Virus record (IMG/VR): IMGVR_UViG_3300032073_000173
Span: 1-28,531 of that record
Source: a virus
Strand: one strand, 5' to 3'
DNA: 28,531 bases
Every line of letters begins with the position of its first letter. Within the stretch, counting starts at the first letter, position 1. The position numbers and the translations under genes are program-made. Of the stretch, positions 16,325 through 22,207 are shown in pieces. The notes under the pieces are model-generated. The model had not been told where the DNA came from. It saw nothing but the letters and a program-made list of their open reading frames with translations, and did no database searches.

Positions 16325-16332
16325 GTGTAAAT
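16325..16332 (+). promoter_or_regulatory. GTGTAAAT motif, candidate late promoter
   Basis: GTGTAAAT is followed by AACAGT and ATG 16339, the same N6 spacing as at the tail operon. It starts one base after the pyrophosphatase stop, which suggests that the small membrane gene is switched separately. Confidence 0.55.
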
Positions 16333-16338
16333 AACAGT

Positions 16339-16521
16339 ATGGATACTATTCTTCAACTAGTTCAAGATAACCCTTGGTTTGGAGTTGTTACAGCCGCGAT
16401 TGCTTTAGCTTCCGCTGTAGCTGCTGCTACCCCTACCCCTGAAGAGGGATCTGTGTGGTCGAAAATTTATAAATTTATCGATTGGGCCGCATTGAATGTC
16501 GGGAAAGCCAAGCAGAAATAG
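16339..16521 (+). CDS. Small membrane protein, holin-like
   Basis: 60 residues. One hydrophobic segment, WFGVVTAAIALASAVAAATP (13-32), follows a short polar N-terminus. A conserved-looking tail then follows: TPEEGSVWSKIYKFIDWAALNVGKAKQK. I recognise this as a common phage small membrane protein type (NPW...A...PTP..G..W.K.YK..D..ALN.GKAKQK), sometimes annotated as a holin. It carries its own late-type motif upstream and a terminator downstream, making a one-gene unit. It could be a second holin, an antiholin or a structural membrane protein. Confidence 0.65.
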   Translation: MDTILQLVQDNPWFGVVTAAIALASAVAAATPTPEEGSVWSKIYKFIDWAALNVGKAKQK

Positions 16522-16553
16522 TCTACGGATTGTTTTTACATTAATCTCTAGAC

Positions 16554-16581
16554 ACCCCCTTCCCTTGGGATAGGGGGTTTT
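16554..16581 (+). terminator. Rho-independent terminator
   Basis: ACCCCCT-TCCC, loop TT, GGGA-TAGGGGGT pair with a single-base bulge, followed by TTTT. It lies 33 bases after the holin-like gene and ends 13 bases before the next promoter. Confidence 0.75.
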
Positions 16582-16593
16582 GCTGTATACTTG

Positions 16594-16621
16594 TTGCTTA
16601 AAATTAATTCCGAGCTACAAT
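16594..16621 (+). promoter_or_regulatory. Sigma70-like promoter, TTGCTT-N16-TACAAT
   Basis: TTGCTT (16594-16599), 16 bases, TACAAT (16616-16621), seven bases to ATG 16629. Same spacing as the other class A promoters; it predicts an mRNA starting at or next to the start codon. Confidence 0.55.
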
Positions 16622-16628
16622 ACATCTT

Positions 16629-17165
16629 ATGATTTCTAATAAAGCAAAAGGTTTATCAGGTTTAAGTCATGTGGCTCACACCAAGAAGCTAATGGATGAG
16701 TCTGTTAAAAGGTATCAGCATTCTTGTTTATCAGCAGGTTTATCTATTAAGAAAACAGGTAAAACTCAAGATATCGGACATGTAGATTTTGTAGTAGAGG
16801 GAGAGACTGTTGATTTAAAAGGGTTAAAAAACTCTACGAGGGAAGGTAAAATACTTTTAGAGTTTTTAAATGTGGGGGGGAAAACTGGATGGTGTAATGA
16901 AAGCGGCACTCCTGTATGGATAGCATTTGATGTGGGAGCTTTCTTCTTGCACGTTAAAAACTCCGACCTGTACAACCTAGCAAAAGAAAAATGTGATTTA
17001 AGAGATACAGTTACACGAGTAAATGAGTGTCTGTATAAAGGTTATAGACGCAAAGGAAGAAAAGATTTAATGTCTATGGTGACCCTTCAAGATGTATTTG
17101 TGGGCGAGTGCGAGCATTGGATTTTACCCTATCAGGAATATGAACTTCCTATTGAGAGTGTTTAA
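16629..17165 (+). CDS. PD-(D/E)XK nuclease-like protein (second copy of the fold)
   Basis: 178 residues. DIGHVDFVVEGETVDLKGLKN gives Asp53 and Asp62-Leu-Lys64, fitting the D...(D/E)-x-K core. It is followed by a strand rich in aromatic residues (LLEFLNVGGKTGWC, PVWIAFDVGAFFLHVK) as in phage resolvase-like nucleases. The N-terminal 40 residues are helical and basic. It is not obviously paralogous to the protein at 15238 outside the motif. Its TAA overlaps the TAA of the convergent gene at 17162 in a shared TTAA. It has its own promoter. Substrate unknown; a Holliday junction or replication-fork role is one possibility. Confidence 0.6.
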   Translation: MISNKAKGLSGLSHVAHTKKLMDESVKRYQHSCLSAGLSIKKTGKTQDIGHVDFVVEGETVDLKGLKNSTREGKILLEFLNVGGKTGWCNESGTPVWIAFDVGAFFLHVKNSDLYNLAKEKCDLRDTVTRVNECLYKGYRRKGRKDLMSMVTLQDVFVGECEHWILPYQEYELPIESV

Positions 17166-17452
17166 GGGTAAGCTGTGAAGTTGCCTGTTCCTAAATAACT
17201 AAAACCCCCATCAAAGGGTCTAATTAATAATCCTGTTGTCGCTGGAGCGCTTCCCGTCCAAGATGATTCAAGGTTAAAAACATTTCGGTTATATTCTCTA
17301 ATAAGGTGTTGAGCATCCCATCCACCTCCTAAGTTTCCTGTCCCTTGCCCACTAAGCAAATACATGCCAGTTACCTCGGCCCGAAAAGTCGCCCAATCAC
17401 CAGATTGTATTCCCGTGCTAGAATGTATTTCACTCAATAAGTCGTTCGGCAT
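17162..17452 (-). CDS. Isolated minus-strand late gene, possible small virion protein
   Basis: 96 residues, no Cys and no membrane segment. Rich in Gly, Ser, Thr and aromatics (SGQGTGNLGGGWDAQHLIREY, then RPFDGGFSYLGTGNFTAYP), a composition like that of tail and decoration proteins. I recognise no family. It is transcribed against its neighbours. The ATG at 17452 is preceded by GTGTAAAT-N6, the same motif as the tail operon, so I infer late expression and a structural role. The end overlaps the convergent nuclease-like gene by four bases. Confidence 0.6.
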   Translation of the reverse strand: MPNDLLSEIHSSTGIQSGDWATFRAEVTGMYLLSGQGTGNLGGGWDAQHLIREYNRNVFNLESSWTGSAPATTGLLIRPFDGGFSYLGTGNFTAYP

Positions 17453-17458
17453 ACTAGA

Positions 17459-17466
17459 ATTTACAC
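17459..17466 (-). promoter_or_regulatory. GTGTAAAT motif, candidate late promoter
   Basis: On the minus strand GTGTAAAT, then TCTAGT, then ATG 17452. It serves a single isolated gene, so it cannot be a by-product of operon structure. Confidence 0.6.
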
Positions 17467-17493
17467 TTTTTTTTGAAATCTTGAAAAATTCTC

Positions 17494-17521
17494 TTGACGC
17501 ACTTATAATTGTAAGTATAAT
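17494..17521 (+). promoter_or_regulatory. Strong sigma70-like promoter, TTGACG-N16-TATAAT
   Basis: TTGACG (17494-17499), 16 bases, TATAAT (17516-17521), six bases to ATG 17528. It is the best consensus match in the window and the likely start of the long early transcript through the small-protein array. Confidence 0.75.
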
Positions 17522-17527
17522 CCCTCC

Positions 17528-17659
17528 ATGCTATTATGGATATTTATTGTCACCGCCTGGATAGCGTTTGTCCTATTAATTTGTCGGTGTATGGGTATTA
17601 ATTCTGCACATGACCGCTTTATCGAGGAACAACAAAGAAAAAAAGAAGAAAATAAATGA
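17528..17659 (+). CDS. Small single-pass membrane protein (43 aa)
   Basis: MLLWIFIVTAWIAFVLLICR forms one membrane helix, followed by a short charged helix ending EEQQRKKEENK. The start is six bases after a strong -10 box. The stop overlaps the next start (ATGA), the same coupling as in neighbouring genes, which supports it as real despite the small size. Probably N-out or N-in with a cytosolic basic/acidic tail. It could be a host-takeover peptide. Function unknown. Confidence 0.6.
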   Translation: MLLWIFIVTAWIAFVLLICRCMGINSAHDRFIEEQQRKKEENK

Positions 17660-17889
17660 AACAACAGCTATACGAAATGCTTCGATCTGAAGCAATCGCA
17701 GACAGAAAGAAAGCCCGACTTTCTCTTGAGTTGCTTATTGACCATCCCGCAGGTATCGGTGATCATTCCACAGATGATTACTGGAAAAATGCTAGACAAG
17801 CCCTAGATCTTTTAGTTGATGCAGACGAGAGAATCGAATCACTTAAAAAATATTTTCCTGACGAACATGTGTCGAGGATAGACTCATGA
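17656..17889 (+). CDS. Conserved small phage protein (HP.GIGDHS family)
   Basis: 77 residues, all helical, with LELLIDHPAGIGDHSTDDYW followed by a leucine-rich acidic helix (ALDLLVDADERIESLKKYF). I recognise the HP.GIGDHS motif as one seen in small conserved phage proteins of unknown function. No membrane segment. Coupled by ATGA to the preceding membrane peptide. Confidence 0.7.
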   Translation: MKQQLYEMLRSEAIADRKKARLSLELLIDHPAGIGDHSTDDYWKNARQALDLLVDADERIESLKKYFPDEHVSRIDS

Positions 17890-17898
17890 CTGTAATAT

Positions 17899-18006
17899 AT
17901 GTCGAACACTTCCCCTAAAATCGACATGTCCCGACTAGAATCTTTTATTTATTTGTTGTTTTTATTATTTGCTTTTGTATTATTGATGAGTTTACTATGG
18001 AAATAG
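17899..18006 (+). CDS. Small single-pass membrane protein (35 aa)
   Basis: Reading from ATG 17899: a nine-residue polar leader, then MSRLESFIYLLFLLFAFVLL and MSLLWK, one strong membrane helix. An internal ATG at 17926 would give 26 residues with the same helix. It overlaps the next start by ten bases, as do other pairs here. One of several micro membrane proteins in this stretch. Confidence 0.45.
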   Translation: MSNTSPKIDMSRLESFIYLLFLLFAFVLLMSLLWK

Positions 18007-18236
18007 ACGCTTCGACTCTTTGTGAAGAAGCTATTAAGTTTGATGGCTTAGATAGGTGCTTGATCGGGACAGATCAAAGAGGGTATCTTGTTTATTCCTT
18101 TCAAAAAATAGTTGACTACTTTCAGAATGAGGGTATGAGTTTAGATGATGCCGTTGAATATACAGAGTTCAATGTTGTAGGAATAAAACCCGACCACTAT
18201 ACAGTGGTCTATGATTTAATAAAAAATGAAATTTAA
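17997..18236 (+). CDS. Conserved hypothetical phage protein
   Basis: 79 residues, acidic. FDGLDRCLIGTDQRGYLVYS is followed by KIVDYFQNEGMSLDDAVEYTEFNVVG, a pattern (LD.C.vG...R...lvYs..kiid.f...GMs.eeA.Ey.eFN..G) that I recognise from many phage hypothetical proteins. Soluble and probably an early protein. Overlaps the next gene by 11 bases. Confidence 0.72.
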   Translation: MEIDASTLCEEAIKFDGLDRCLIGTDQRGYLVYSFQKIVDYFQNEGMSLDDAVEYTEFNVVGIKPDHYTVVYDLIKNEI

Positions 18237-18528
18237 TTACTATAAAATAGGATACGGTATATTTAGTTTGCTTGCAGGACTAACGGTTGGTGTTCTTTTG
18301 GCATTATTTGTGGGGTTATCTACTTTTTTTAATTCTCTTATTGCATTTCCTGTGCAAATATACAAGCAATGCGTGCAAGTAGCCCATACTAAAAGAATGG
18401 AAAAGCTTTTTGGCCTCTCTGAAAATCATCAATTTGGAGATTTTAAACAACCAAGTGAAGAATCTATTTGGGATAAACACATAGAAAGAATGGAAGAGAA
18501 GAAAGCCCGCAATCAAAATGAAAATTAG
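18226..18528 (+). CDS. Membrane protein with N-terminal hydrophobic hairpin
   Basis: 100 residues. A long hydrophobic stretch from about 9 to 42 (YGIFSLLAGLTVGVLLALFV, then GLSTFFNSLIAF) could form one long or two short membrane helices. It is followed by a charged cytosolic tail (HTKRMEKLFGLSENH ... ERMEEKKARNQNEN). No known family. It overlaps both neighbours, so it belongs to the 17528 transcript. Confidence 0.6.
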   Translation: MKFNYYKIGYGIFSLLAGLTVGVLLALFVGLSTFFNSLIAFPVQIYKQCVQVAHTKRMEKLFGLSENHQFGDFKQPSEESIWDKHIERMEEKKARNQNEN

Positions 18529-18610
18529 TAATGAGTCCCTCTCGATCATACTAACTATTTTAATTGGTTTGGTTATAGCATTGTTTACTTTAATAATTAA
18601 GCCCTACTAA
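18518..18610 (+). CDS. Micro membrane protein (30 aa)
   Basis: MKISNESLSI then ILTILIGLVIALFTLIIKPY: one membrane helix occupying most of the peptide. It overlaps the end of the preceding gene by 11 bases. The reading frame is the only good one in the 100-base gap before 18629. Function unknown; small size limits certainty. Confidence 0.45.
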   Translation: MKISNESLSIILTILIGLVIALFTLIIKPY

Positions 18611-18628
18611 CTAAACACATAAACACAA

Positions 18629-18811
18629 ATGAATAATAAAACACTAGCCACTATTAACGCGCTTTGTATTGTTTTTCCGATGCTTTTAGGGGCAGGGGAA
18701 GAACTCACAGGGAAACCATTAACCAATCCATTATTAATTGGTGTCGTCGGTTTATTGATGATTATTTTTGGTCTATGGACTTCGATCAGACTAGGTAAAC
18801 AGCCTGACTAG
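18629..18811 (+). CDS. Small two-TM membrane protein
   Basis: 60 residues, with hydrophobic segments at 8-22 (TINALCIVFPMLLGA) and 33-54 (NPLLIGVVGLLMIIFGLWTSI) joined by EELTGKPLT. Ends with a basic tail. No motif. An 18-base gap follows the preceding micro gene and a hairpin follows it. Confidence 0.55.
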   Translation: MNNKTLATINALCIVFPMLLGAGEELTGKPLTNPLLIGVVGLLMIIFGLWTSIRLGKQPD

Positions 18812-18817
18812 TATTAA

Positions 18818-18848
18818 GGCGGTCGTAGTAATAAAATCTGCGACCGCC
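18818..18848 (+). repeat. Perfect 8-bp inverted repeat upstream of the MazG-like gene
   Basis: GGCGGTCG (18818-18825) and CGACCGCC (18841-18848) enclose a 15-base AT-rich loop. The right arm ends seven bases before ATG 18856. No T-run follows, so it is not an ordinary terminator. It could be an operator or an RNA stem controlling start access. Confidence 0.6.
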
Positions 18849-18855
18849 ATTTAAA

Positions 18856-19260
18856 ATGAAGCTTGATAAACTTAAATACCAAATAGAAGCCGAGAGTCCA
18901 TATAATGATGGATGGACTAAAGATTTTTACCAAAAAATAATAAACACGATGAAATCGAAATCGTTCGAAGAACTAAATATAGATGTCCTTAAATGGGCAG
19001 AAGAAAGAGGGATCTTTACTAAAGGAGATTCTTTGGCTCAATTAGCCAAGACTCAAGAAGAGTTAGATGAAACAATTCAAGCAGTTAAAGATCAAGACGA
19101 TGTAGAAATTGCTGATGGTATTGGTGATATGTTGGTTACTATTATTATCGCCGCTAAAATGACGGGGTTCGATCCTGTTGCTTGTCTACAACAGGCATAC
19201 AATGAGATTAAAAACAGAAAAGGTAAAATGATTGATGGTCAATTTGTAAAAGATGTCTAA
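18856..19260 (+). CDS. mazG: MazG-like NTP pyrophosphatase
   Basis: 134 residues. After a 40-residue N-terminal extension, the all-alpha NTP-PPase core shows KTQEELDETIQAVKDQD (the ExxE pair) and EIADGIGDMLVTIIIAAK (the ExxD partner), then the typical ending LQQAYNEIKNRKGKMIDGQF with FVKD. MazG enzymes hydrolyse (d)NTPs to NMP and pyrophosphate; phage copies are linked to nucleotide pool control or ppGpp lowering. The pyrophosphate produced would feed the phage pyrophosphatase at 15722. It overlaps the next gene by eight bases. Confidence 0.85.
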   Translation: MKLDKLKYQIEAESPYNDGWTKDFYQKIINTMKSKSFEELNIDVLKWAEERGIFTKGDSLAQLAKTQEELDETIQAVKDQDDVEIADGIGDMLVTIIIAAKMTGFDPVACLQQAYNEIKNRKGKMIDGQFVKDV

Positions 19261-19759
19261 AAAAACTTTAATTAAATCTTTAGCGGGTGGTGTTTTGTGC
19301 GGGTTTTTAATATACGCATTCATCCAAATCTTTTTATTCTTTATCGAGGATGAATTAGATTATGATGAAATGATCGATGGAATTATTGAAAATCGTTCAT
19401 CTGTATTAGAGGATAAATATAGTATAAAAGAAGAGCAAGTTCACCCCATTGATTTCGACGATCCAGAGGTGGCGATGGTCACATTCAAATATGAAATTAG
19501 AATACAGAACTCATACGATGATGAGCAATTAGAAGTCTTGCCCACTATAGAGGATGTTTTAGATTATCTAAGTGAGTATAGCAGATTTCATGAAGACTTG
19601 TATGTATATGATATGGAAACAAGAGAATTAGTTCTTGATTCCAAAACTTATGGCCAAATTAGACAGGAGTTATTAAACCACCAAGATTTATTGATCGACG
19701 CTTCTAATAATCCTGACAAATATACAGACGAAGAAATATTCCAACTGCTTGTAGACTAA
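19253..19759 (+). CDS. Single-pass membrane protein with acidic domain
   Basis: 168 residues. A basic N-terminus (MSKKTLIKSL) and one helix AGGVLCGFLIYAFIQIFLFF (11-30) are followed by about 135 mostly acidic residues with mixed alpha/beta pattern (EDKYSIKEEQVHPIDFDDPE, then VAMVTFKYEI). Positive-inside rules put the acidic part in the periplasm. No family recognised. It overlaps MazG before and the next gene after (TAATG). Confidence 0.6.
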   Translation: MSKKTLIKSLAGGVLCGFLIYAFIQIFLFFIEDELDYDEMIDGIIENRSSVLEDKYSIKEEQVHPIDFDDPEVAMVTFKYEIRIQNSYDDEQLEVLPTIEDVLDYLSEYSRFHEDLYVYDMETRELVLDSKTYGQIRQELLNHQDLLIDASNNPDKYTDEEIFQLLVD

Positions 19760-20067
19760 TGAAATATATACTTATATCCGTATGCATTATAACTGTTACT
19801 AGTTTAATGTATTTTAAAAGAGAAAAAATTACTTTTGATAAAGAACTGGTGGTGACTTATAACAAACAAAATAAAGAAATCCCAGTGAAGGTTACCCTTA
19901 CTAAATACCAACTCGAAAAGATGCTGAACATGGTTGACGAAGAGTATGGGTATGGTGGTCCTGCCGCACCGCAAGATAGCTTTACCTTTACTTCAATAGC
20001 TAAAGGCAATCAGCATTCAGAAGAATATAGTATTTCTTCTACGCATTTAGCTAGGAAGCCGAAATAA
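19759..20067 (+). CDS. Hypothetical membrane-anchored or exported protein
   Basis: 102 residues. MKYILISVCIITVTSLMYF is a signal peptide or anchor. A beta-rich part follows (VTYNKQNKEIPVKVTLTKYQ), then a Gly/Pro turn (GYGGPAAPQDSF). It is coupled by TAATG to the preceding membrane protein, so both may act together at the inner membrane or in the periplasm. Unknown function. Confidence 0.58.
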   Translation: MKYILISVCIITVTSLMYFKREKITFDKELVVTYNKQNKEIPVKVTLTKYQLEKMLNMVDEEYGYGGPAAPQDSFTFTSIAKGNQHSEEYSISSTHLARKPK

Positions 20068-20068
20068 A

Positions 20069-20629
20069 ATGGCACGTAAATTTAACCCAATGCCACCGCT
20101 AGAAGAATTAAAAGAATTCTTAGATTATAATCCAGATACAGGGATATTCACTTGGATAAAAAAACTACATAGAAGAATGCAAGACCGACTTATCGGTCAA
20201 GAAGCAGGGGTAATGAACTCATGGAATTATTATATACAAATTAGATTTAAAGGTCACCAATATCGAGCGCATAGATTAGCTTATTATATGCATCATGGTA
20301 TAGACCCACTGGAAAAATTTGTAGACCATATAGATGGCGACAAGAGTAATAACAAGATTAATAATTTAAGATTAGCGACTAAATCTCAAAATGGTAGAAA
20401 TCGTGTTAATTTACCTAGTAATAATACTAGCGGTGTAATAGGAGTGTGTTGGGATAAAAAACCTAAAAAGTGGAAAGCATTAATTATGATTAACGGGAAA
20501 ACAAAACATTTAGGGTATTTCATTAATAAAGAAGATGCAATAAAAGCTCGTAAAGAAGGAGAGATAAAATATTTTGGTGACTTTCGGCGCAGAGAGCCAG
20601 AAAAAGCAATAGAATATCTTAAAAAATGA
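20069..20629 (+). CDS. HNH homing endonuclease with AP2 domain (copy 1)
   Basis: 186 residues. Order: an N-terminal NPDTGIFTW segment, HRLAYYMHHG (66-77), the HNH core VDHIDGDKSNNKINNLRLAT (85-104, His87 catalytic), then an AP2-type DNA-binding domain SGVIGVCWDKKPKKWKALIM ... LGYF (121-151). Such free-standing endonucleases cut intron-less or intergenic sites and copy themselves. It directly precedes a diverged copy of itself and is coupled by ATGA. It breaks the otherwise functional early block and looks like an insertion. Confidence 0.9.
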   Translation: MARKFNPMPPLEELKEFLDYNPDTGIFTWIKKLHRRMQDRLIGQEAGVMNSWNYYIQIRFKGHQYRAHRLAYYMHHGIDPLEKFVDHIDGDKSNNKINNLRLATKSQNGRNRVNLPSNNTSGVIGVCWDKKPKKWKALIMINGKTKHLGYFINKEDAIKARKEGEIKYFGDFRRREPEKAIEYLKK

Positions 20630-21138
20630 AACATAAACCATTACCACCACTAAAACAATTAAAAGAATTCTTACATTATAATCCAGATACAGGGATATTA
20701 ACTTGGAAGAAATCATGTAATCAGGTAAATGTTAGTCAAGAGGCAGGAACAGTAGATAGTGGTGGGTATAGGCACCTTATATTTAAACGTGAAAAGTGGC
20801 AAACTAACAGACTGGTTTATTATATGTATCATGGTACAGACCCCTTAGAAAATCAGGTAGATCATATAAATCATGATAAAGCAGACAACAGGATTGAAAA
20901 TCTTAGATTAGCTAGTATCTCACAAAATAAGAAAAACTCTAGGATATATAATAATAATAGTTCTGGTGTAACTGGAGTCTATTGGTATCCAAAAAGTCAA
21001 AAATGGACTGCCAAAATTTGTATTAATAGCAACGGTAAACTCACCCACCTAGGATACTTTACTAATAAAGAAGATGCAATAAAAGCCCGTAGAGAAGCAG
21101 AAATAAAATATTACGGTGAGTTTCGGCGCAGAAATTAA
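20626..21138 (+). CDS. HNH homing endonuclease with AP2 domain (copy 2)
   Basis: 170 residues with the same domain order: NPDTGILTW, HNH core VDHINHDKADNRIENLRLAS (78-97, His80), then AP2 SGVTGVYWYPKSQKWTAKI. The second copy has TNRLVYYM where the first has AHRLAYYM, so a usually conserved His is replaced by Asn. The N-terminal 40 codons and the C-terminal 30 codons are nearly identical in DNA sequence between the copies, which implies recent tandem duplication or conversion. The main catalytic His is kept, so it may still cut. Confidence 0.88.
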   Translation: MKHKPLPPLKQLKEFLHYNPDTGILTWKKSCNQVNVSQEAGTVDSGGYRHLIFKREKWQTNRLVYYMYHGTDPLENQVDHINHDKADNRIENLRLASISQNKKNSRIYNNNSSGVTGVYWYPKSQKWTAKICINSNGKLTHLGYFTNKEDAIKARREAEIKYYGEFRRRN

Positions 21139-21141
21139 TTT

Positions 21142-21279
21142 ATGAAAGAAGAAGAAAAAAGTATTTGTTGGCTTGGTGTTATCCCAGAAGGAATGAAAGA
21201 TGAGATGCGCTATCCAACAGAAGAAGAAATAGATAAATTTTTAGAAGAAGCAGAAAATGACGAGCAAACAACTAATTGA
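21142..21279 (+). CDS. Small acidic protein (45 aa)
   Basis: MKEEEKSICWLGVIPEGMKD then EMRYPTEEEIDKFLEEAEND. Very acidic and soluble. It starts three bases after the endonuclease stop and overlaps the next gene by 23 bases. The reading frame is typical of the neighbouring genes in composition. No family. Confidence 0.5.
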   Translation: MKEEEKSICWLGVIPEGMKDEMRYPTEEEIDKFLEEAENDEQTTN

Positions 21280-21688
21280 ACTACATGATCAAACCTGCAA
21301 ATCCTGTAGGGACATCATGCTGAAGAAAAATAATGATTATACTGGCGGCAAGAAAGCTACAGATATATTTGCTAATTTTAATTCATCTAAAATTCTAGAC
21401 ATCCATCCTGTGCAGGGATTACTCTTGCGTGTGATAGATAAGGTGCAGAGAATCCGCTCCTTTACTAACGACAAAGAACTATCTGTTCCAAATGAGACAG
21501 TGGAGGACGCTTGCGATGATATTGTAAACTATGCCATCCTTGCTAAAGCAATGCTCTTGGATGAAAGAGCTAAGAAACTTCCAACTGGAGAAGAAGAGGT
21601 CACAGCAGAAAAGCGTATGAATGTTATAGGTAAAAATGGGAATGAAGGTTTACACTACTCCCAGATCGAACAAGAAAATGCCAAATAA
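21257..21688 (+). CDS. DUF1599 / nucleotide modification-associated domain 1 (Nmad1) protein
   Basis: 143 residues. CKSCRDIMLKKNNDYTGG, then FANFNSSKILDIHPVQGLLLRVIDKVQRI and ETVEDACDDIVNYAILAKAM are the core of the DUF1599 family. The family has been linked by comparative genomics to DNA base modification or hypermodified nucleotide handling. It is helical and soluble. The C-terminus from QIEQENAK is encoded by a copy of the dispersed GATCGAAC...CAAATAA repeat, whose TAA is the stop codon. It overlaps the cupin gene by 11 bases. Family call is good; the role is not proven. Confidence 0.75.
   Translation: MTSKQLIELHDQTCKSCRDIMLKKNNDYTGGKKATDIFANFNSSKILDIHPVQGLLLRVIDKVQRIRSFTNDKELSVPNETVEDACDDIVNYAILAKAMLLDERAKKLPTGEEEVTAEKRMNVIGKNGNEGLHYSQIEQENAK
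21664..21688 (+). repeat. Dispersed GATC...AAATAA repeat, copy at end of Nmad1 gene
   Basis: GATCGAAC, ten bases, CAAATAA (25 bp). Same orientation and layout as copies at 22672 and 22703 and in 27251-27376. It covers the last codons and stop of the gene. Confidence 0.6.
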
Positions 21689-22019
21689 TAAGTATAAAAT
21701 ACATGATGTAGGAGGCTCTGTAATAAAAGATAACAAAACTTATCTTCTTAAGGATAATAAAACATTAAAGAATCTTGTATTAACTAGCACATTGCTTAAG
21801 CCTGACAAAGAAACACGGGGACACTCCCATGTAGGACAGGAAGAAATTTATTATTTTATTGATGGCGAAGGAGAAATGATTCTAGGAGAAGAATCTTTCG
21901 ATGTTGTAGCTGGAGATGTCGTTCTCATACCAGATGGAGTCTTTCACAAAGTAATTAATCCTAGCTTAAACCGATTCTTATATTTTGTTTGCGTATTTGA
22001 CGGCAAGAGAAATCATTAA
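21678..22019 (+). CDS. Cupin-domain protein
   Basis: 113 residues from ATG 21678, giving an 11-base overlap with Nmad1; ATG 21636 would add 14 residues of no evident value. Cupin motif 1 is TRGHSHVGQEEIYYFIDGEG with His-x-His and Glu, and motif 2 is GDVVLIPDGVFHKV. The four metal ligands are therefore present. Small single-domain cupins may be sugar or keto-acid isomerases, dioxygenases or ligand sensors. Next to an Nmad1 protein a role in nucleotide or base modification is possible but unproven. Confidence 0.82.
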   Translation: MPNNKYKIHDVGGSVIKDNKTYLLKDNKTLKNLVLTSTLLKPDKETRGHSHVGQEEIYYFIDGEGEMILGEESFDVVAGDVVLIPDGVFHKVINPSLNRFLYFVCVFDGKRNH

Positions 22020-22205
22020 ATGTATTTTAGAAAAGAGATCGAAGCCATCGCAGAATTAGCGAGCGAAGAACATCCGATTAAGATTGCTCACTGGGCAATT
22101 AAAAATAAAAAAGAAAGACTAGAAGAGGTTTTTCAGTTCAGATCAAAAACATTTAAAGATCTAGAAGATTATCTTGATTACTGTGTCAAAGACTCTATAA
22201 GTTAA
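22020..22205 (+). CDS. Small helical hypothetical protein
   Basis: 61 residues, helical and charged (EIEAIAELASEEHPIKIAHW, then AIKNKKERLEEVFQF). It starts on the base after the cupin stop. No family or membrane segment. Confidence 0.6.
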   Translation: MYFRKEIEAIAELASEEHPIKIAHWAIKNKKERLEEVFQFRSKTFKDLEDYLDYCVKDSIS

Positions 22206-22207
22206 CT

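Noticed and set aside
17364-17564. Plus-strand 66-residue frame across the promoter at 17494
   Set aside because: It is antisense to the minus gene at 17452 and runs through a strong promoter; no supporting context.
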